Shown in pieces: positions 6,641 to 14,325 of a stretch of DNA of 64,000 nt. Within the stretch, counting starts at the first letter, position 1; each line of letters starts with the position of its first letter. The notes beneath the pieces are model-generated. The model was given only the letters and a program-made list of their open reading frames with translations. It did no database searches and was not told the DNA's origin. The stretch comes from Citreimonas salinaria (GTDB lineage: Bacteria > Pseudomonadota > Alphaproteobacteria > Rhodobacterales > Rhodobacteraceae), in contig NZ_FNPF01000004.1 in the NCBI RefSeq assembly GCF_900107235.1, positions 124,001-188,000 on the forward strand. The letters run 5' to 3'. Position numbers and translations under genes: made by a program.

Positions 6641-7756
6641 TCACTTGAGCGGTACGCGGAGCTGGTAGATCACGCCGTCCGGATGGTAGTCGAGCTCGGC
6701 TTCGCCGTCCATTTCGCGGCCCACGACGCGTTGCAGCAGGAGCGATCCGAAGCCGCTGCGATCGGGCCGTCTGACCTCGGGGCCGCCGAACTCCTGCCAG
6801 CGCACGATCAGGCGGGGCTGGTCGGCGTCGCCCTGGATGCTCCAATCCAGCTCGACATGGCCCTCCTTTACCGTCAGTGCGCCGTGTTTCGCCGCATTCG
6901 TGGCAAGTTCGTGCAGCGCCAGACCGAACATCCGGCCCTGGCGGGCGCTCATCCGCACGTCCGGCCCTTTGATGACGATCGTCTGCGATCGGCTGCTTCG
7001 GTGTGGTGCGAGGATGTCCTCGGCGATTCTGCGCGGATCGGCGGCGTCGGCGCGTACATCGAAGATAAGGCTTTCAGCCTTCGACAGCGCTTGCAGGCGG
7101 CCCAGGAAAGCGCTCCGGTAATCCTGCGCCGACCGGTTCTCCACGCTGGTTTGAGAAGCCAGTGCCTGCACGAGGCTCAGAACATTCTTGACCCGATGGC
7201 CCAGTTCGCGCGCGAGTAGCGTTTGCTCGCGGGCCCGAAGTTCGAGTTCGTCGTGCCGGCGCATCCGTTCAACCGCCATGGCGAGCAGGTTCGCATACGT
7301 GCGCAGAAAGGCGATCTCGTCCTCGTCGAAATCCCGTTCATGCTGGGCATCCACCTCGAGGACGCCGAATGGCTGCTCCTCGCCGGCGATGATGACGTTC
7401 ACGACGCTCCGCACGCCGTGACGCAGGAGGAGGTCGTTGATCTGGAACCGGTCTTCCGCGGCGATGTTCCGTGACACTACCGGCTTGCCGGTAAGCAAAG
7501 CGTACCCGGCAGGCGATTCTTCATGGTCCGGCAAAGTCGCATGGCCGACGACCCCGGGCGCCCAGTTGACCCCGGCTCGCAGCAGGAAGTCTTGGCGCTC
7601 GGGCCGGTGCTCCAGAACCTTGACCAGATCCACCTCAAGGGCTTCGGACACGAGCGCTGCCGCACGGGTCAGAAGCGTGTCGAGATCGCTGCACTGGAAG
7701 GCGAACAGGCTGAAGTCGGCAAGCGCAGTACGCTGTGCACGTAGGTCGTAGGACAC
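6641..7756 (-). CDS. GAF-domain HWE-family sensor histidine kinase
   Basis: 371 aa from GTG 7756 (AGGA nine bases upstream); ATG 7786 would add ten residues without a ribosome site. Residues about 10-165 form a GAF sensor domain ('VNVIIAGEEQPFGVLEVDAQ'). The kinase has the phospho-acceptor motif 'ELGHRVKNVLSLVQALASQT' and the HWE-type ATP domain: 'HELATNAAKHGAL' in the N box and 'WQEFGGPEV' carrying the W-E pair, then 'GFGSLLLQRVV'. There are no membrane segments, so it senses a cytoplasmic signal. HWE kinases often act in the general stress response or light signalling in alphaproteobacteria. No response regulator lies beside it, so its partner is elsewhere. Confidence 0.92.
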   Translation of the reverse strand: MSYDLRAQRTALADFSLFAFQCSDLDTLLTRAAALVSEALEVDLVKVLEHRPERQDFLLRAGVNWAPGVVGHATLPDHEESPAGYALLTGKPVVSRNIAAEDRFQINDLLLRHGVRSVVNVIIAGEEQPFGVLEVDAQHERDFDEDEIAFLRTYANLLAMAVERMRRHDELELRAREQTLLARELGHRVKNVLSLVQALASQTSVENRSAQDYRSAFLGRLQALSKAESLIFDVRADAADPRRIAEDILAPHRSSRSQTIVIKGPDVRMSARQGRMFGLALHELATNAAKHGALTVKEGHVELDWSIQGDADQPRLIVRWQEFGGPEVRRPDRSGFGSLLLQRVVGREMDGEAELDYHPDGVIYQLRVPLK

Positions 7757-7963
7757 TGGTAGGCTTCCTGCGCATAGCGCCGCCATGGGGCAATCGCCGC
7801 CAAGGCTATCGCATGTCGCAGGTATAGACTACCGGGTCGCCTCCGGTTTCTCTCCGGGCATTCTGCCCGCTCGGTGGGACACTGCAACACGCCCATCAAG
7901 GCGGCCCGCGGCGATAATGCGGCCCGGCTTCCCACGCCGCCCCGGGAAATACTGCCGGAGCGG

Positions 7964-8194
7964 TCAGTAGTTTCCGGGCGGGTCGCTGGCCGGAAAGCTC
8001 TCGTCGACAAACTCGTCCACCCGATCCCACGTTCGCGGCGGATCACGCATTTCCTCCGGCCCGGCGTCGCGGACTCTATTGCAGTCGGTTCCGGGCGGCG
8101 CGCCAAAGCCATCGCGCTGCCGCGCAAGGATTGCGCCCAAGGCAAAGGCGGCCCCGGTCGCCGCCAGCAACATGGCCCAGCCATTCGCTCTCAT
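7964..8194 (-). CDS. Small membrane-anchored protein of unknown function
   Basis: 76 aa from ATG 8194 (GGGAG six bases upstream; a second ATG directly before it at 8197 is too close). An N-terminal hydrophobic helix 'WAMLLAATGAAFALGAILA' (residues about 6-24) is followed by a polar tail ending 'DRVDEFVDESFPASDPPGNY'. The 'DE..DESFPASDPP' ending is a short motif found at the C-terminus of many small proteobacterial proteins with no known role. The helix could be a membrane anchor or an uncleaved signal. Stands alone, with no operon partner. Confidence 0.7.
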   Translation of the reverse strand: MRANGWAMLLAATGAAFALGAILARQRDGFGAPPGTDCNRVRDAGPEEMRDPPRTWDRVDEFVDESFPASDPPGNY

Positions 8195-8465
8195 CATGGT
8201 CTCCCTCACGGTTGAGTCGACCTTACAACCCGGCGCCAAGCCGTGCTGTTCCCGCGCCGCAACGCACCTGGGAGACACGACGAGGGTGGCACGGCCGCCT
8301 TTCGGCGGCGCAGGTAGTCCGGTTCTCGATATGGCCAGTTTGAATTCAACGCCGCCGGCGGGCCGCAGGTATCGAGGGTCGACACGATCCGGGATATCGC
8401 GAGATCGCGCGCACGGCCGCACTGCGGCGCCGGGGCCGCGCCTGAGGCCTGCCACGAGCCGTCTT

Positions 8466-8924
8466 TCAGTCGAGCTCGAGGCGCATCGTCGCCATGCCGC
8501 CGCGGCGCGACAGTTCCTCGTACCCGGCCGCCCGGTAGGCGTTGAGCGCCGGCAGGTTCTCGAGTTCGCATTTCAGCGTCACCGTCAACGCCCCCAAGCT
8601 GCGCGCCGCCTGCTCGACCAGTTCCGCCATCCGCGCGCCGGCGCCGCCGCGCGCCTCCGGCTGCAGGAAGAGATAGGTCAGGTGCCGCACCTCGGGGCCG
8701 ACGCCGACGCGCAGGGCGAAGAAGCCCACGTCGCGCCCGTCTTCGTCGGTGACGTAGAACGACGCGTCATCGGGCTCGGCCAGCCACTTGTCCTGCCATT
8801 CCAGCGGATCGAACGGGTGCTTGGCGTTAGGGTTGACCAGCGTCAGGTCGTCGGGGTCGGTCAGCATCACTGACAGCGGGGCAAGGTCGAAGGGCGCATT
8901 GGCGCGGATGACGAGCGGGGGCAT
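8466..8924 (-). CDS. GNAT-family N-acetyltransferase
   Basis: 152 aa from ATG 8924 with AGGAG six bases upstream; longer readings extend into non-coding sequence. GNAT enzymes transfer an acetyl group from acetyl-CoA to an amine. The fold is visible: 'ASFYVTDEDGRDVGFFALRV' (beta 2-3), 'LTYLFLQPEARGGAGARMAE' with the pyrophosphate-binding region (motif A, about 88-107; RGGAGARM replaces the usual R-G-x-G-x-A form), then 'ENLPALNAYRAAGYEEL' (motif B, about 125-141). Substrate unknown. It is followed by a separate leftward gene and is likely monocistronic. Confidence 0.85.
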   Translation of the reverse strand: MPPLVIRANAPFDLAPLSVMLTDPDDLTLVNPNAKHPFDPLEWQDKWLAEPDDASFYVTDEDGRDVGFFALRVGVGPEVRHLTYLFLQPEARGGAGARMAELVEQAARSLGALTVTLKCELENLPALNAYRAAGYEELSRRGGMATMRLELD

Positions 8925-9016
8925 GGGCGTCTCCTGTGGCGTCTTCCGGGGAAGCTTCGGGCGTCTCAAGGCACCGGTTTCTGCCATCCACGCGCGCGTC
9001 GTGCAACCAATCGGGG

Positions 9017-9721
9017 TCAGAGGACCTCGATCACGCCCTTGTCGACCGCCAGCACATAGCCCTTGCGCGTGATGTTCTTGACCAGCAGCGCGCTGACCAT
9101 CTGGTTGCCCAGCCCGTCGCGCAGCCGCTTGATCCGCACGGCGCCCGATGCCTCGTCGCAATCGGATTCCGGGCGGCCCGAAATCATCGCCTCGATCTGG
9201 GCGCCGGTCAGCGTTTCGCCGTCCAGACGCGCCTCGGCCAGCACCGACAGCGTTTCCATCAGCGACTCGGTCAGCTTGAAGCCCATCGTGTTGAGGTAGA
9301 CCGTACTTTCGTCACGGGCGATGACCAGCGAATTGACCTCGATCCCCGAGCGTTCGATCTGCGCCATGCGCCGGTTCAGCCCAACCAGCATCACGAGGAA
9401 GACCAGCGCCGCGACCAGCATCGCCGCCGCGAACACCAGCAGCACGAGGATGACCATCCGGTAGCCTGCAAGCACGTCGGAAAAGGCCGTCCCGGACTGA
9501 GCGAGGATCTCCAGCAGGCGGATCTCGGTCGGTCCGGACAGGTCTTCGCTTTCGACGAACAGTCGCTCGACGCGCGCGTTGAACGCGCCTGCGTCGGGCA
9601 GCGTCAGCAGCAGCCAGGCACCCGCCGCGACCAGAAGGGCGACGATCGCGGCGATCCCCGCCGCGACGATCCGTGTGCCCGAGCGGCGGCTTTCAGTAAC
9701 GAAGGTAGAATTGTCCGGCAT
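9017..9721 (-). CDS. Two-TM membrane protein with a C-terminal winged-helix-like domain
   Basis: 234 aa from ATG 9721 (CAGGAAGG just upstream). The N-terminus has a hydrophobic helix 'IVAAGIAAIVALLVAAGAWL' (about 18-37), a loop of roughly 45 residues, and a second helix 'MVILVLLVFAAAMLVAALVF' (about 88-107). The remaining 115 residues are soluble; their end, 'ASGAVRIKRLRDGLG' then 'ALLVKNITRKGYVLAVDKG', resembles the recognition helix and wing of OmpR-type DNA-binding domains ('R.LR.Kl', '..t..g.GY.l'). With two crossings, both ends would be cytoplasmic, so this could be a membrane-bound one-component regulator. That role is an inference. It overlaps the 3' end of a small secreted protein gene by 29 bp and is probably co-transcribed with it. 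Confidence 0.75.
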   Translation of the reverse strand: MPDNSTFVTESRRSGTRIVAAGIAAIVALLVAAGAWLLLTLPDAGAFNARVERLFVESEDLSGPTEIRLLEILAQSGTAFSDVLAGYRMVILVLLVFAAAMLVAALVFLVMLVGLNRRMAQIERSGIEVNSLVIARDESTVYLNTMGFKLTESLMETLSVLAEARLDGETLTGAQIEAMISGRPESDCDEASGAVRIKRLRDGLGNQMVSALLVKNITRKGYVLAVDKGVIEVL

Positions 9722-9998
9722 CGGCCTTCCTGTCGTCGCCCGGTTCCGTTTCGGACAGGCCGACAACGTCTAGCAAGGTCCACCCGGCGGCGTCCAGTCG
9801 GGCGCGCGCTGCGTCGGTCGCGACATCGGGCGCCGGGCAATCGCCGTCGAGTTTCAGCACGCCGAAATGCAGCCGCAGGGGATCGTCCTGCTTGGCCTTG
9901 TAGGCGGCGAAGCAGTCGGCCCGTGCCGAGGCGGGCAGCAAGGCCAGGCCGACGGCGATGGCCAAGGGGGCAAGCAGGGGGGCGAGGGTGGCTTTCAT
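9693..9998 (-). CDS. Small secreted protein of unknown function
   Basis: 101 aa. A clear signal peptide (MKATLAPLLAPLAIAVGLAL, ending LPASARA-D, cleavage expected near residue 27) precedes a mature protein of about 74 residues with two cysteines (C29, and one in 'DGDCPAPD') that could form a disulfide. It ends 'DAGQFYLRY'. Not recognised beyond a likeness to uncharacterised Rhodobacterales periplasmic proteins. Its last 29 bases overlap the start of the two-TM winged-helix-like gene, so both are likely made together; a sensor/partner relationship is possible but unproven. Confidence 0.75.
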   Translation of the reverse strand: MKATLAPLLAPLAIAVGLALLPASARADCFAAYKAKQDDPLRLHFGVLKLDGDCPAPDVATDAARARLDAAGWTLLDVVGLSETEPGDDRKADAGQFYLRY

Positions 9999-10161
9999 GC
10001 GGTCAATCTGCGCCCGCCGATCCCGACATTCAATAACATGCGCACGAATGACGCGCGGATATCGGATAGCGCGCCCCCGTCATTGTCCGCGCGAGTCGAC
10101 CCGGCGCATTACCGCCCTGCGGCCCCTGTCAGCCCGCCACATCCGCAGAAAGGAAACGATC

Positions 10162-10455
10162 ATGTCCAGGCGCTTCATCATCGGAACTCTGACGACGGCA
10201 GTTCTCATCACCGCAATCTCTGCTGCGGCACCCGTGCGCGCCTCGGGCTTTCCCGCGCTCGAGCGGTTCTTTGGCGCGGCGGCCGGGCTGTTCGCCATCA
10301 GCCATATCCTCGGCTTCTCCGATGGTGCCGAGGCGAGCAGCGGGGACATCGCCACGGCGCCCGCGGCGTCGGAGCATAACTCGGTCAACCCGCACCGTCG
10401 CGCCGGGCCCTACTGGGCGCCGGAGCAGACCACGTGGCGTGAGGCGCGCGGCTGA
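10162..10455 (+). CDS. Small secreted or membrane-anchored protein
   Basis: 97 aa from ATG 10162 (AAGGAA six bases upstream). N-terminal signal 'RRFIIGTLTTAVLITAISAA' with a likely cleavage after 'VRA-S'. A second moderately hydrophobic stretch 'RFFGAAAGLFAISHILGF' (about 35-52) could associate with the membrane. The tail is polar and ends in 'PYWAPEQTTWREARG'. No family recognised. Its stop is only nine bases from the end of allA, which converges on it. Confidence 0.7.
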   Translation: MSRRFIIGTLTTAVLITAISAAAPVRASGFPALERFFGAAAGLFAISHILGFSDGAEASSGDIATAPAASEHNSVNPHRRAGPYWAPEQTTWREARG

Positions 10456-10463
10456 CGCCGGGC

Positions 10464-10958
10464 TCAAGCCTCGAGGATCGTCACCGGTTCGGGCAGCGGA
10501 TGCTCGACCAGGTTCGGCGTCGACCCGATGCGGTCGATCACAGCGAATAGTCCCGGCGCGTGCAGCGGCGTCAGCACGCCATGCCACGTGCCCCGCAACA
10601 GGTTCACGCCTTGGCCCGGCGCCGCCCGGAAGGCATGGATGCGGCCGGGCGCCTCTCCGGGCTCGGCGACGATGACCAGCCACGGTTTCGAGTGCATCGG
10701 GATGAAGGCCTGACTGCCGTCCGGGTGGTGTTCCAGCAGGTCGAGCCGGTAGGGCAGGGCGCGCGGCTGCGCGTCGAACAAGCTGATCCCGGCACGGCCG
10801 CCCGGCCCGAAGTCAAGCCGCGCGCGGTCGTGGAAGCGCCCGCACAGGCCGGCGTTGATGATCTTGTCCGGATCTCCGCGCGTATCCAGAACGTCGCCGA
10901 ATGGCGCGAATTCCTCGGGGTCGAGCGGGCGGAGCGGGATCGTGGGTCTGCCTGTCAT
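10464..10958 (-). CDS. allA: Ureidoglycolate lyase
   Basis: 164 aa, the usual family size. The enzyme (EC 4.3.2.3) splits (S)-ureidoglycolate into glyoxylate and urea, the last step of allantoin breakdown. The sequence shows the family blocks 'PLDPEEFAPFGDVLDTRG' near the N-terminus, 'LLEHHPDGSQAFIPM' (about 75-89), 'WLVIVAE', and 'GVNLLRGTWHGVLTPL' (about 117-132) with cupin-like metal/substrate residues (H77, H129 region), ending 'PLPEPVTI'. It lies directly downstream of the ureidoglycine aminohydrolase gene in the same direction, forming an operon with the PuuE-UraD gene. Confidence 0.93.
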   Translation of the reverse strand: MTGRPTIPLRPLDPEEFAPFGDVLDTRGDPDKIINAGLCGRFHDRARLDFGPGGRAGISLFDAQPRALPYRLDLLEHHPDGSQAFIPMHSKPWLVIVAEPGEAPGRIHAFRAAPGQGVNLLRGTWHGVLTPLHAPGLFAVIDRIGSTPNLVEHPLPEPVTILEA

Positions 10959-10965
10959 GGCCCGG

Positions 10966-11805
10966 CTACCGCAGGCTCAGCGCCGGGTGGCGGTTCACGT
11001 CCTTGTAGAGCAGGTAGCGGAACGGCTCTGTCCCGGTGGCGATGCAGGCCTGGGGGCAGAAGGCGCGCAGCCACATGAAGTCGCCCGGTCCCACCTCGAC
11101 CCAATCGGTGTTCAGCAGGTAGCGCGCCGTGCCCTGCAAGACGTAGAGCCCGTGCTCCATCACGTGTGTCTCGGCGAAGGGAATGCGGCCGCCGGGGGCG
11201 AAGGAGACGATGTTGACGTGAAAATCGTAGCGGATGTCGGCCGGGTCGAGGAATCGCTGGGTCTCCCACACGCCCTCGCACCCCGGCATCGCGTTGCGCG
11301 GCGCGTCGGCTTCGTGAAGCACGACGGGCGCGAGCGGATCGCCTGCGCCGATGGGTTCGAAGCGCTTGCGGACCCAGTGAAAACAGGCCGGCGCATCGCT
11401 GGTGTTGCAGATCTCCCACGCGGTGCCGGCGGGAACATATGCGAAATGGCCGGCCTTCAGGTCGTGCCGCGCTCCCGCGATCGTCAGGCGCAGCGCGCCG
11501 GACGCGACGAGGATTGCGGCCTGGCCGTTGGCGTCGGGTTCAGGCGTGGCGCTGCCGCCGCCAGGCGCCAGTTCCACCGCCAACTGGGCGAACGTCTCGG
11601 CGAAGCCCGAAAGCGGCCGGGCCAGGATCCAGGCTCGTGCGCCGTCCCATCCCGGCAGCAGCGAGGTGACGATGTCGCGCTGCGTGTTCGCCGGAAGGAC
11701 CGCGTAGGCCTGCGTGAAGATGGCGCTGCCCGCGGGATCGGTGTCCTGCGGGGGCAGGCCGCCCGGCGGGAAGGCGTAGGTCGAGGCGATCTCGGGAAGG
11801 ATCAA
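10966..11805 (-). CDS. (S)-ureidoglycine aminohydrolase (bicupin)
   Basis: 279 aa from TTG 11805. The TTG overlaps the upstream stop (TTGA) and has GGAG eight bases before it, indicating translational coupling. This enzyme converts (S)-ureidoglycine to (S)-ureidoglycolate with release of ammonia. Two cupin domains are visible: 'LVASGALRLTIAGARHDLKA' followed by 'GHFAYVPAGT' in the N-terminal half, and 'ETHVMEHGLYVLQGTARYLL' with 'VGPGDFMWLRAFCPQACIAT' in the C-terminal half, where His and Glu residues bind manganese in the family. The ending 'YLLYKDVNRHPALSLR' matches AllE-type proteins. It feeds AllA encoded next to it. An allantoate amidohydrolase is needed upstream and is not in the window. 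Confidence 0.92.
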   Translation of the reverse strand: MILPEIASTYAFPPGGLPPQDTDPAGSAIFTQAYAVLPANTQRDIVTSLLPGWDGARAWILARPLSGFAETFAQLAVELAPGGGSATPEPDANGQAAILVASGALRLTIAGARHDLKAGHFAYVPAGTAWEICNTSDAPACFHWVRKRFEPIGAGDPLAPVVLHEADAPRNAMPGCEGVWETQRFLDPADIRYDFHVNIVSFAPGGRIPFAETHVMEHGLYVLQGTARYLLNTDWVEVGPGDFMWLRAFCPQACIATGTEPFRYLLYKDVNRHPALSLR

Positions 11806-13214
11806 AGGATGGTCTCCAGTCTCAGGCGTGCGATGCGTTCGACCTGCCGGCAGGCGGTGGCGAACTCGGTCTCGGTGTCGTTGGCCACACGGGTTTCGAA
11901 GGCCTGCAGGATGCCCGCCTTGTCGTGGTCGCGCACCGCGATGATGAACGGGAAGCCGTGCTTGGCGGTGTAGGTGTCGTTGAGCGCGCTGAAGTGCGCG
12001 CGCTCGTCGTCGGTCAGCGCGTCGAGGCCGGCGCTGGCCTGTTCCGATGTGGACTCGGCCGTCAGGCGTTTCGCGGCCGCCAGCTTGCCGGCGAGGTCCG
12101 GGTGGGCGCGCAGCACGTCGAGGCGTTTCGCGGACGAGGCGCTGCGGAAGGCGCGGGCCAGCGCGTTCGCCAGACCGGCGGGGCGGTCGTGCGCGGGGCC
12201 GAGTTCCAGATCGAACGCGCGTTCGGCCACCCAAGGCGAGTGTTCATAGATCCCGCCGAACCGCGCGACGAAGGTGTCGCGGGCCATCTCCGACGGACGC
12301 TCGCTCCGGACGGGCGGGTGCGTGGCGGCCCAATGCTCGGCGATCTGCAGGCGGGTCGGCGTCCAGACGCCCTCGTGGGCCGCGATGTGGTCGAGGAAGC
12401 GGATCAGCCCTGCGATCTTGCCGGGGCGGCCGATCAGGCGGCAATGCAGGCCGACGCTCATCATCGCGGGACGGCCCTCGGCGCCCTCGGCCATCAGCAC
12501 GTCGAAGGCGTCGCACAGGTACTGGCCGAAATCCTGCCCGGTCACCCAGCCGGGACTGCCGGCAAAGCGCATGTCGTTGGCTTCGAGCGTATAGGGGATG
12601 ATCAGCTGGTCGCGCCCGTCCACCCGGATCCAGTGCGGCAGGTCGTCGTCGTATGCGTCCGAGATATAGGCGAACTGCCCGGTCTCGGCCGCCAGCCGCA
12701 CTGTGTTCATGCTGCAGCGCCCGGTATACCAGCCGCTCGGCGGCTGGCCCACGACCTCGGTGTGCAGGCGGATCGCCTCGGCGATCTGGGCGCGTTCCTC
12801 GGCTTCGGGCATGTCGCGGTGCTCGACCCATTTCAGACCGTGGCTGGCGATCTCCCAGCCGGCGTCCTTCATCGCCTCGACCTGCTCGGGGCTGCGCGCC
12901 AGCGCGCTGGCCACGCCGTAGATCGTCAGCGGAATGCCGCGCCCGGTGAACAGGCGGTGCAGGCGCCAGAAGCCGGCCCGCGCGCCGTATTCGTAGATCG
13001 ACTCCATGTTCCAGTGGCGCTGACCCTCCCACGGGGTGGCGCCGGGGATGTCGGACAGGAACGCCTCGGAGGCGGCGTCGCCGTGCAGCAGGTTGTTCTC
13101 GCCGCCCTCCTCGTAGTTCAGGACGAACTGGACCGCGATCCTGGCGCCTCCGGGCCACTGGGGGTCGGGGCGGTCGGGGCCGTGGCCGATCATGTCGCGG
13201 GGGTAGCGGGTCAT
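11802..13214 (-). CDS. puuE: Fused allantoinase (PuuE) and OHCU decarboxylase (UraD)
   Basis: 470 aa from ATG 13214 (AGGAG seven bases upstream). Residues about 1-305 are the polysaccharide-deacetylase-like, metal-independent allantoinase PuuE ('[20 protein letters not shown]', '[12 protein letters not shown]', '[11 protein letters not shown]', '[11 protein letters not shown]'). Residues about 310-470 are UraD ('[20 protein letters not shown]', '[14 protein letters not shown]', '[20 protein letters not shown]'), with the HPDL histidine that is catalytic in OHCU decarboxylases. The fusion joins two consecutive steps: OHCU to (S)-allantoin to allantoate. It is divergent from the HIU hydrolase gene across a 121-bp gap that must hold both promoters. 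No uricase or xanthine dehydrogenase is in the window. Confidence 0.94.
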   Translation of the reverse strand: MTRYPRDMIGHGPDRPDPQWPGGARIAVQFVLNYEEGGENNLLHGDAASEAFLSDIPGATPWEGQRHWNMESIYEYGARAGFWRLHRLFTGRGIPLTIYGVASALARSPEQVEAMKDAGWEIASHGLKWVEHRDMPEAEERAQIAEAIRLHTEVVGQPPSGWYTGRCSMNTVRLAAETGQFAYISDAYDDDLPHWIRVDGRDQLIIPYTLEANDMRFAGSPGWVTGQDFGQYLCDAFDVLMAEGAEGRPAMMSVGLHCRLIGRPGKIAGLIRFLDHIAAHEGVWTPTRLQIAEHWAATHPPVRSERPSEMARDTFVARFGGIYEHSPWVAERAFDLELGPAHDRPAGLANALARAFRSASSAKRLDVLRAHPDLAGKLAAAKRLTAESTSEQASAGLDALTDDERAHFSALNDTYTAKHGFPFIIAVRDHDKAGILQAFETRVANDTETEFATACRQVERIARLRLETIL

Positions 13215-13335
13215 CCGGGTCTCCTGGTCGTTCGGCGGGCACCATAGACCCTCGGGCCGGCGACCGGAACGGCGATTGCGACTTGCATCCCGGGCCGTGC
13301 CGGGTTCGGATGCCGGCGATTCAACGGAGGGCGCG

Positions 13336-13695
13336 ATGGCCAAGGGATATCTGACGACGCACGTTCTGGACACGGCGCAGGGCTGCCCGGCGGCGGCGCT
13401 GGCGATCACGCTCTACCACCTCGAGGGCGACGACCGGACCGAGGTGGCGTCGATGCTGACCAACGAGGACGGGCGCACAGACGGGCCGATCCTGCCGCAG
13501 GAGCGTTTCGAAACAGGCACTTACGAGCTGGTCTTCCACGCGGGCGACTATCTGCGCAAGGCGGGGCTGGGGGCGGGCGATCCGCCGTTCCTGGACGTGG
13601 TGCCGATCCGCTTCGGGATGTCGGACCCGGACGCGCACTACCACGTGCCGCTGCTGCTGTCGCCCTACGGGTACTCGACCTACCGGGGCAGCTGA
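13336..13695 (+). CDS. uraH: 5-hydroxyisourate hydrolase (transthyretin-like)
   Basis: 119 aa from ATG 13336 (GGAGGG upstream); an earlier in-frame ATG at 13276 only adds unrelated residues. The enzyme (EC 3.5.2.17) hydrolyses the uricase product HIU to OHCU. Signature sites are present: '[11 protein letters not shown]' at the N-terminus (catalytic His), '[20 protein letters not shown]' and the C-terminal 'YSTYRGS' tetrapeptide that separates HIUases from vertebrate transthyretin. It is transcribed away from the PuuE-UraD gene, whose UraD half uses its product, so the pair is functionally linked. Confidence 0.95.
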   Translation: MAKGYLTTHVLDTAQGCPAAALAITLYHLEGDDRTEVASMLTNEDGRTDGPILPQERFETGTYELVFHAGDYLRKAGLGAGDPPFLDVVPIRFGMSDPDAHYHVPLLLSPYGYSTYRGS

Positions 13696-13700
13696 GGCGC

Positions 13701-13772
13701 TGCGGGGCCGCAAAATCGCCCCGCACGATCCATGCACCGCGCATGCACAACCCATGCGCATGGGCGTGCACG
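13701..13772. other. Stem-loop and ATGCA-rich palindrome cluster between uraH and smpB
   Basis: Directly after the uraH stop, TGCGGGGC (13701-13708) and GCCCCGCA (13718-13725) form an 8-bp stem with a 9-base loop, with no T-run after it. It is followed by closely spaced CATGCAC, GCATGCAC and a perfect 14-bp palindrome CCCATGCGCATGGG (13751-13764), then GTGCAC. This is the only space for a promoter or operator of smpB. Whether the stem ends uraH transcription and the palindromes bind a regulator is not known. Confidence 0.45.
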
Positions 13773-13834
13773 GGGGGACCACGCCGGCCGCGCCCCCCGT
13801 GGACACCGGCGCGCGCAGGGCTTATCTGGCGGAC

Positions 13835-14308
13835 ATGGCCAGCAAACCCGACGACAAGAACTACAAGGTGATCGCCGAGAACCGGCGCGCGCGCTTCGAC
13901 TACGCGATCGAGGACGATCTCGAGGTCGGCATCGTGCTGATGGGGTCCGAGGTGAAATCCCTGCGGCTGAACAGCGCCAACATCGCCGAAAGCTACGCCG
14001 CCGTCGAGGACGGCGAGCTGTGGCTGGTCAACTCGTACATCGCCCCCTACGAGCAGGCCATGTTCGGCCACGAGGACCGCCGCCGCCGCAAGCTGCTGGC
14101 CAACCGGCGCGAGCTTGCCCGCATGTGGAACGAGACCCAGCGCAAGGGCATGACGCTGGTGCCGCTGGTGCTGTACTTCAACCACAAGGGCATCGCCAAG
14201 ATGAAGATCGGCATCGCCAAGGGCAAGAAGACCGTCGACAAGCGCGAAACCGAGGCCAAGCGCGACTGGAACCGCCAGAAGCAGAGGTTGCTGAAGGAGC
14301 GGGGGTAG
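13835..14308 (+). CDS. smpB: SsrA-binding protein SmpB
   Basis: 157 aa from ATG 13835. SmpB carries tmRNA to stalled ribosomes for trans-translation. The sequence is typical: '[20 protein letters not shown]' then '[13 protein letters not shown]' (OB-fold core), '[20 protein letters not shown]', '[20 protein letters not shown]' and a basic C-terminal tail '[15 protein letters not shown]' that enters the decoding centre. The upstream in-frame ATGs at 13754 and 13760 lie in the palindrome-rich region and are unlikely starts. No tmRNA gene (ssrA) was found nearby. Confidence 0.95.
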   Translation: MASKPDDKNYKVIAENRRARFDYAIEDDLEVGIVLMGSEVKSLRLNSANIAESYAAVEDGELWLVNSYIAPYEQAMFGHEDRRRRKLLANRRELARMWNETQRKGMTLVPLVLYFNHKGIAKMKIGIAKGKKTVDKRETEAKRDWNRQKQRLLKERG

Positions 14309-14325
14309 GCTAGTTGCTGTGCAAA

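Noticed and set aside
6376-6648. A 90-codon plus-strand ORF between the glycosyltransferase and the kinase
   Set aside because: No recognisable features, no ribosome site, and it runs into the 3' end of the opposite kinase gene.
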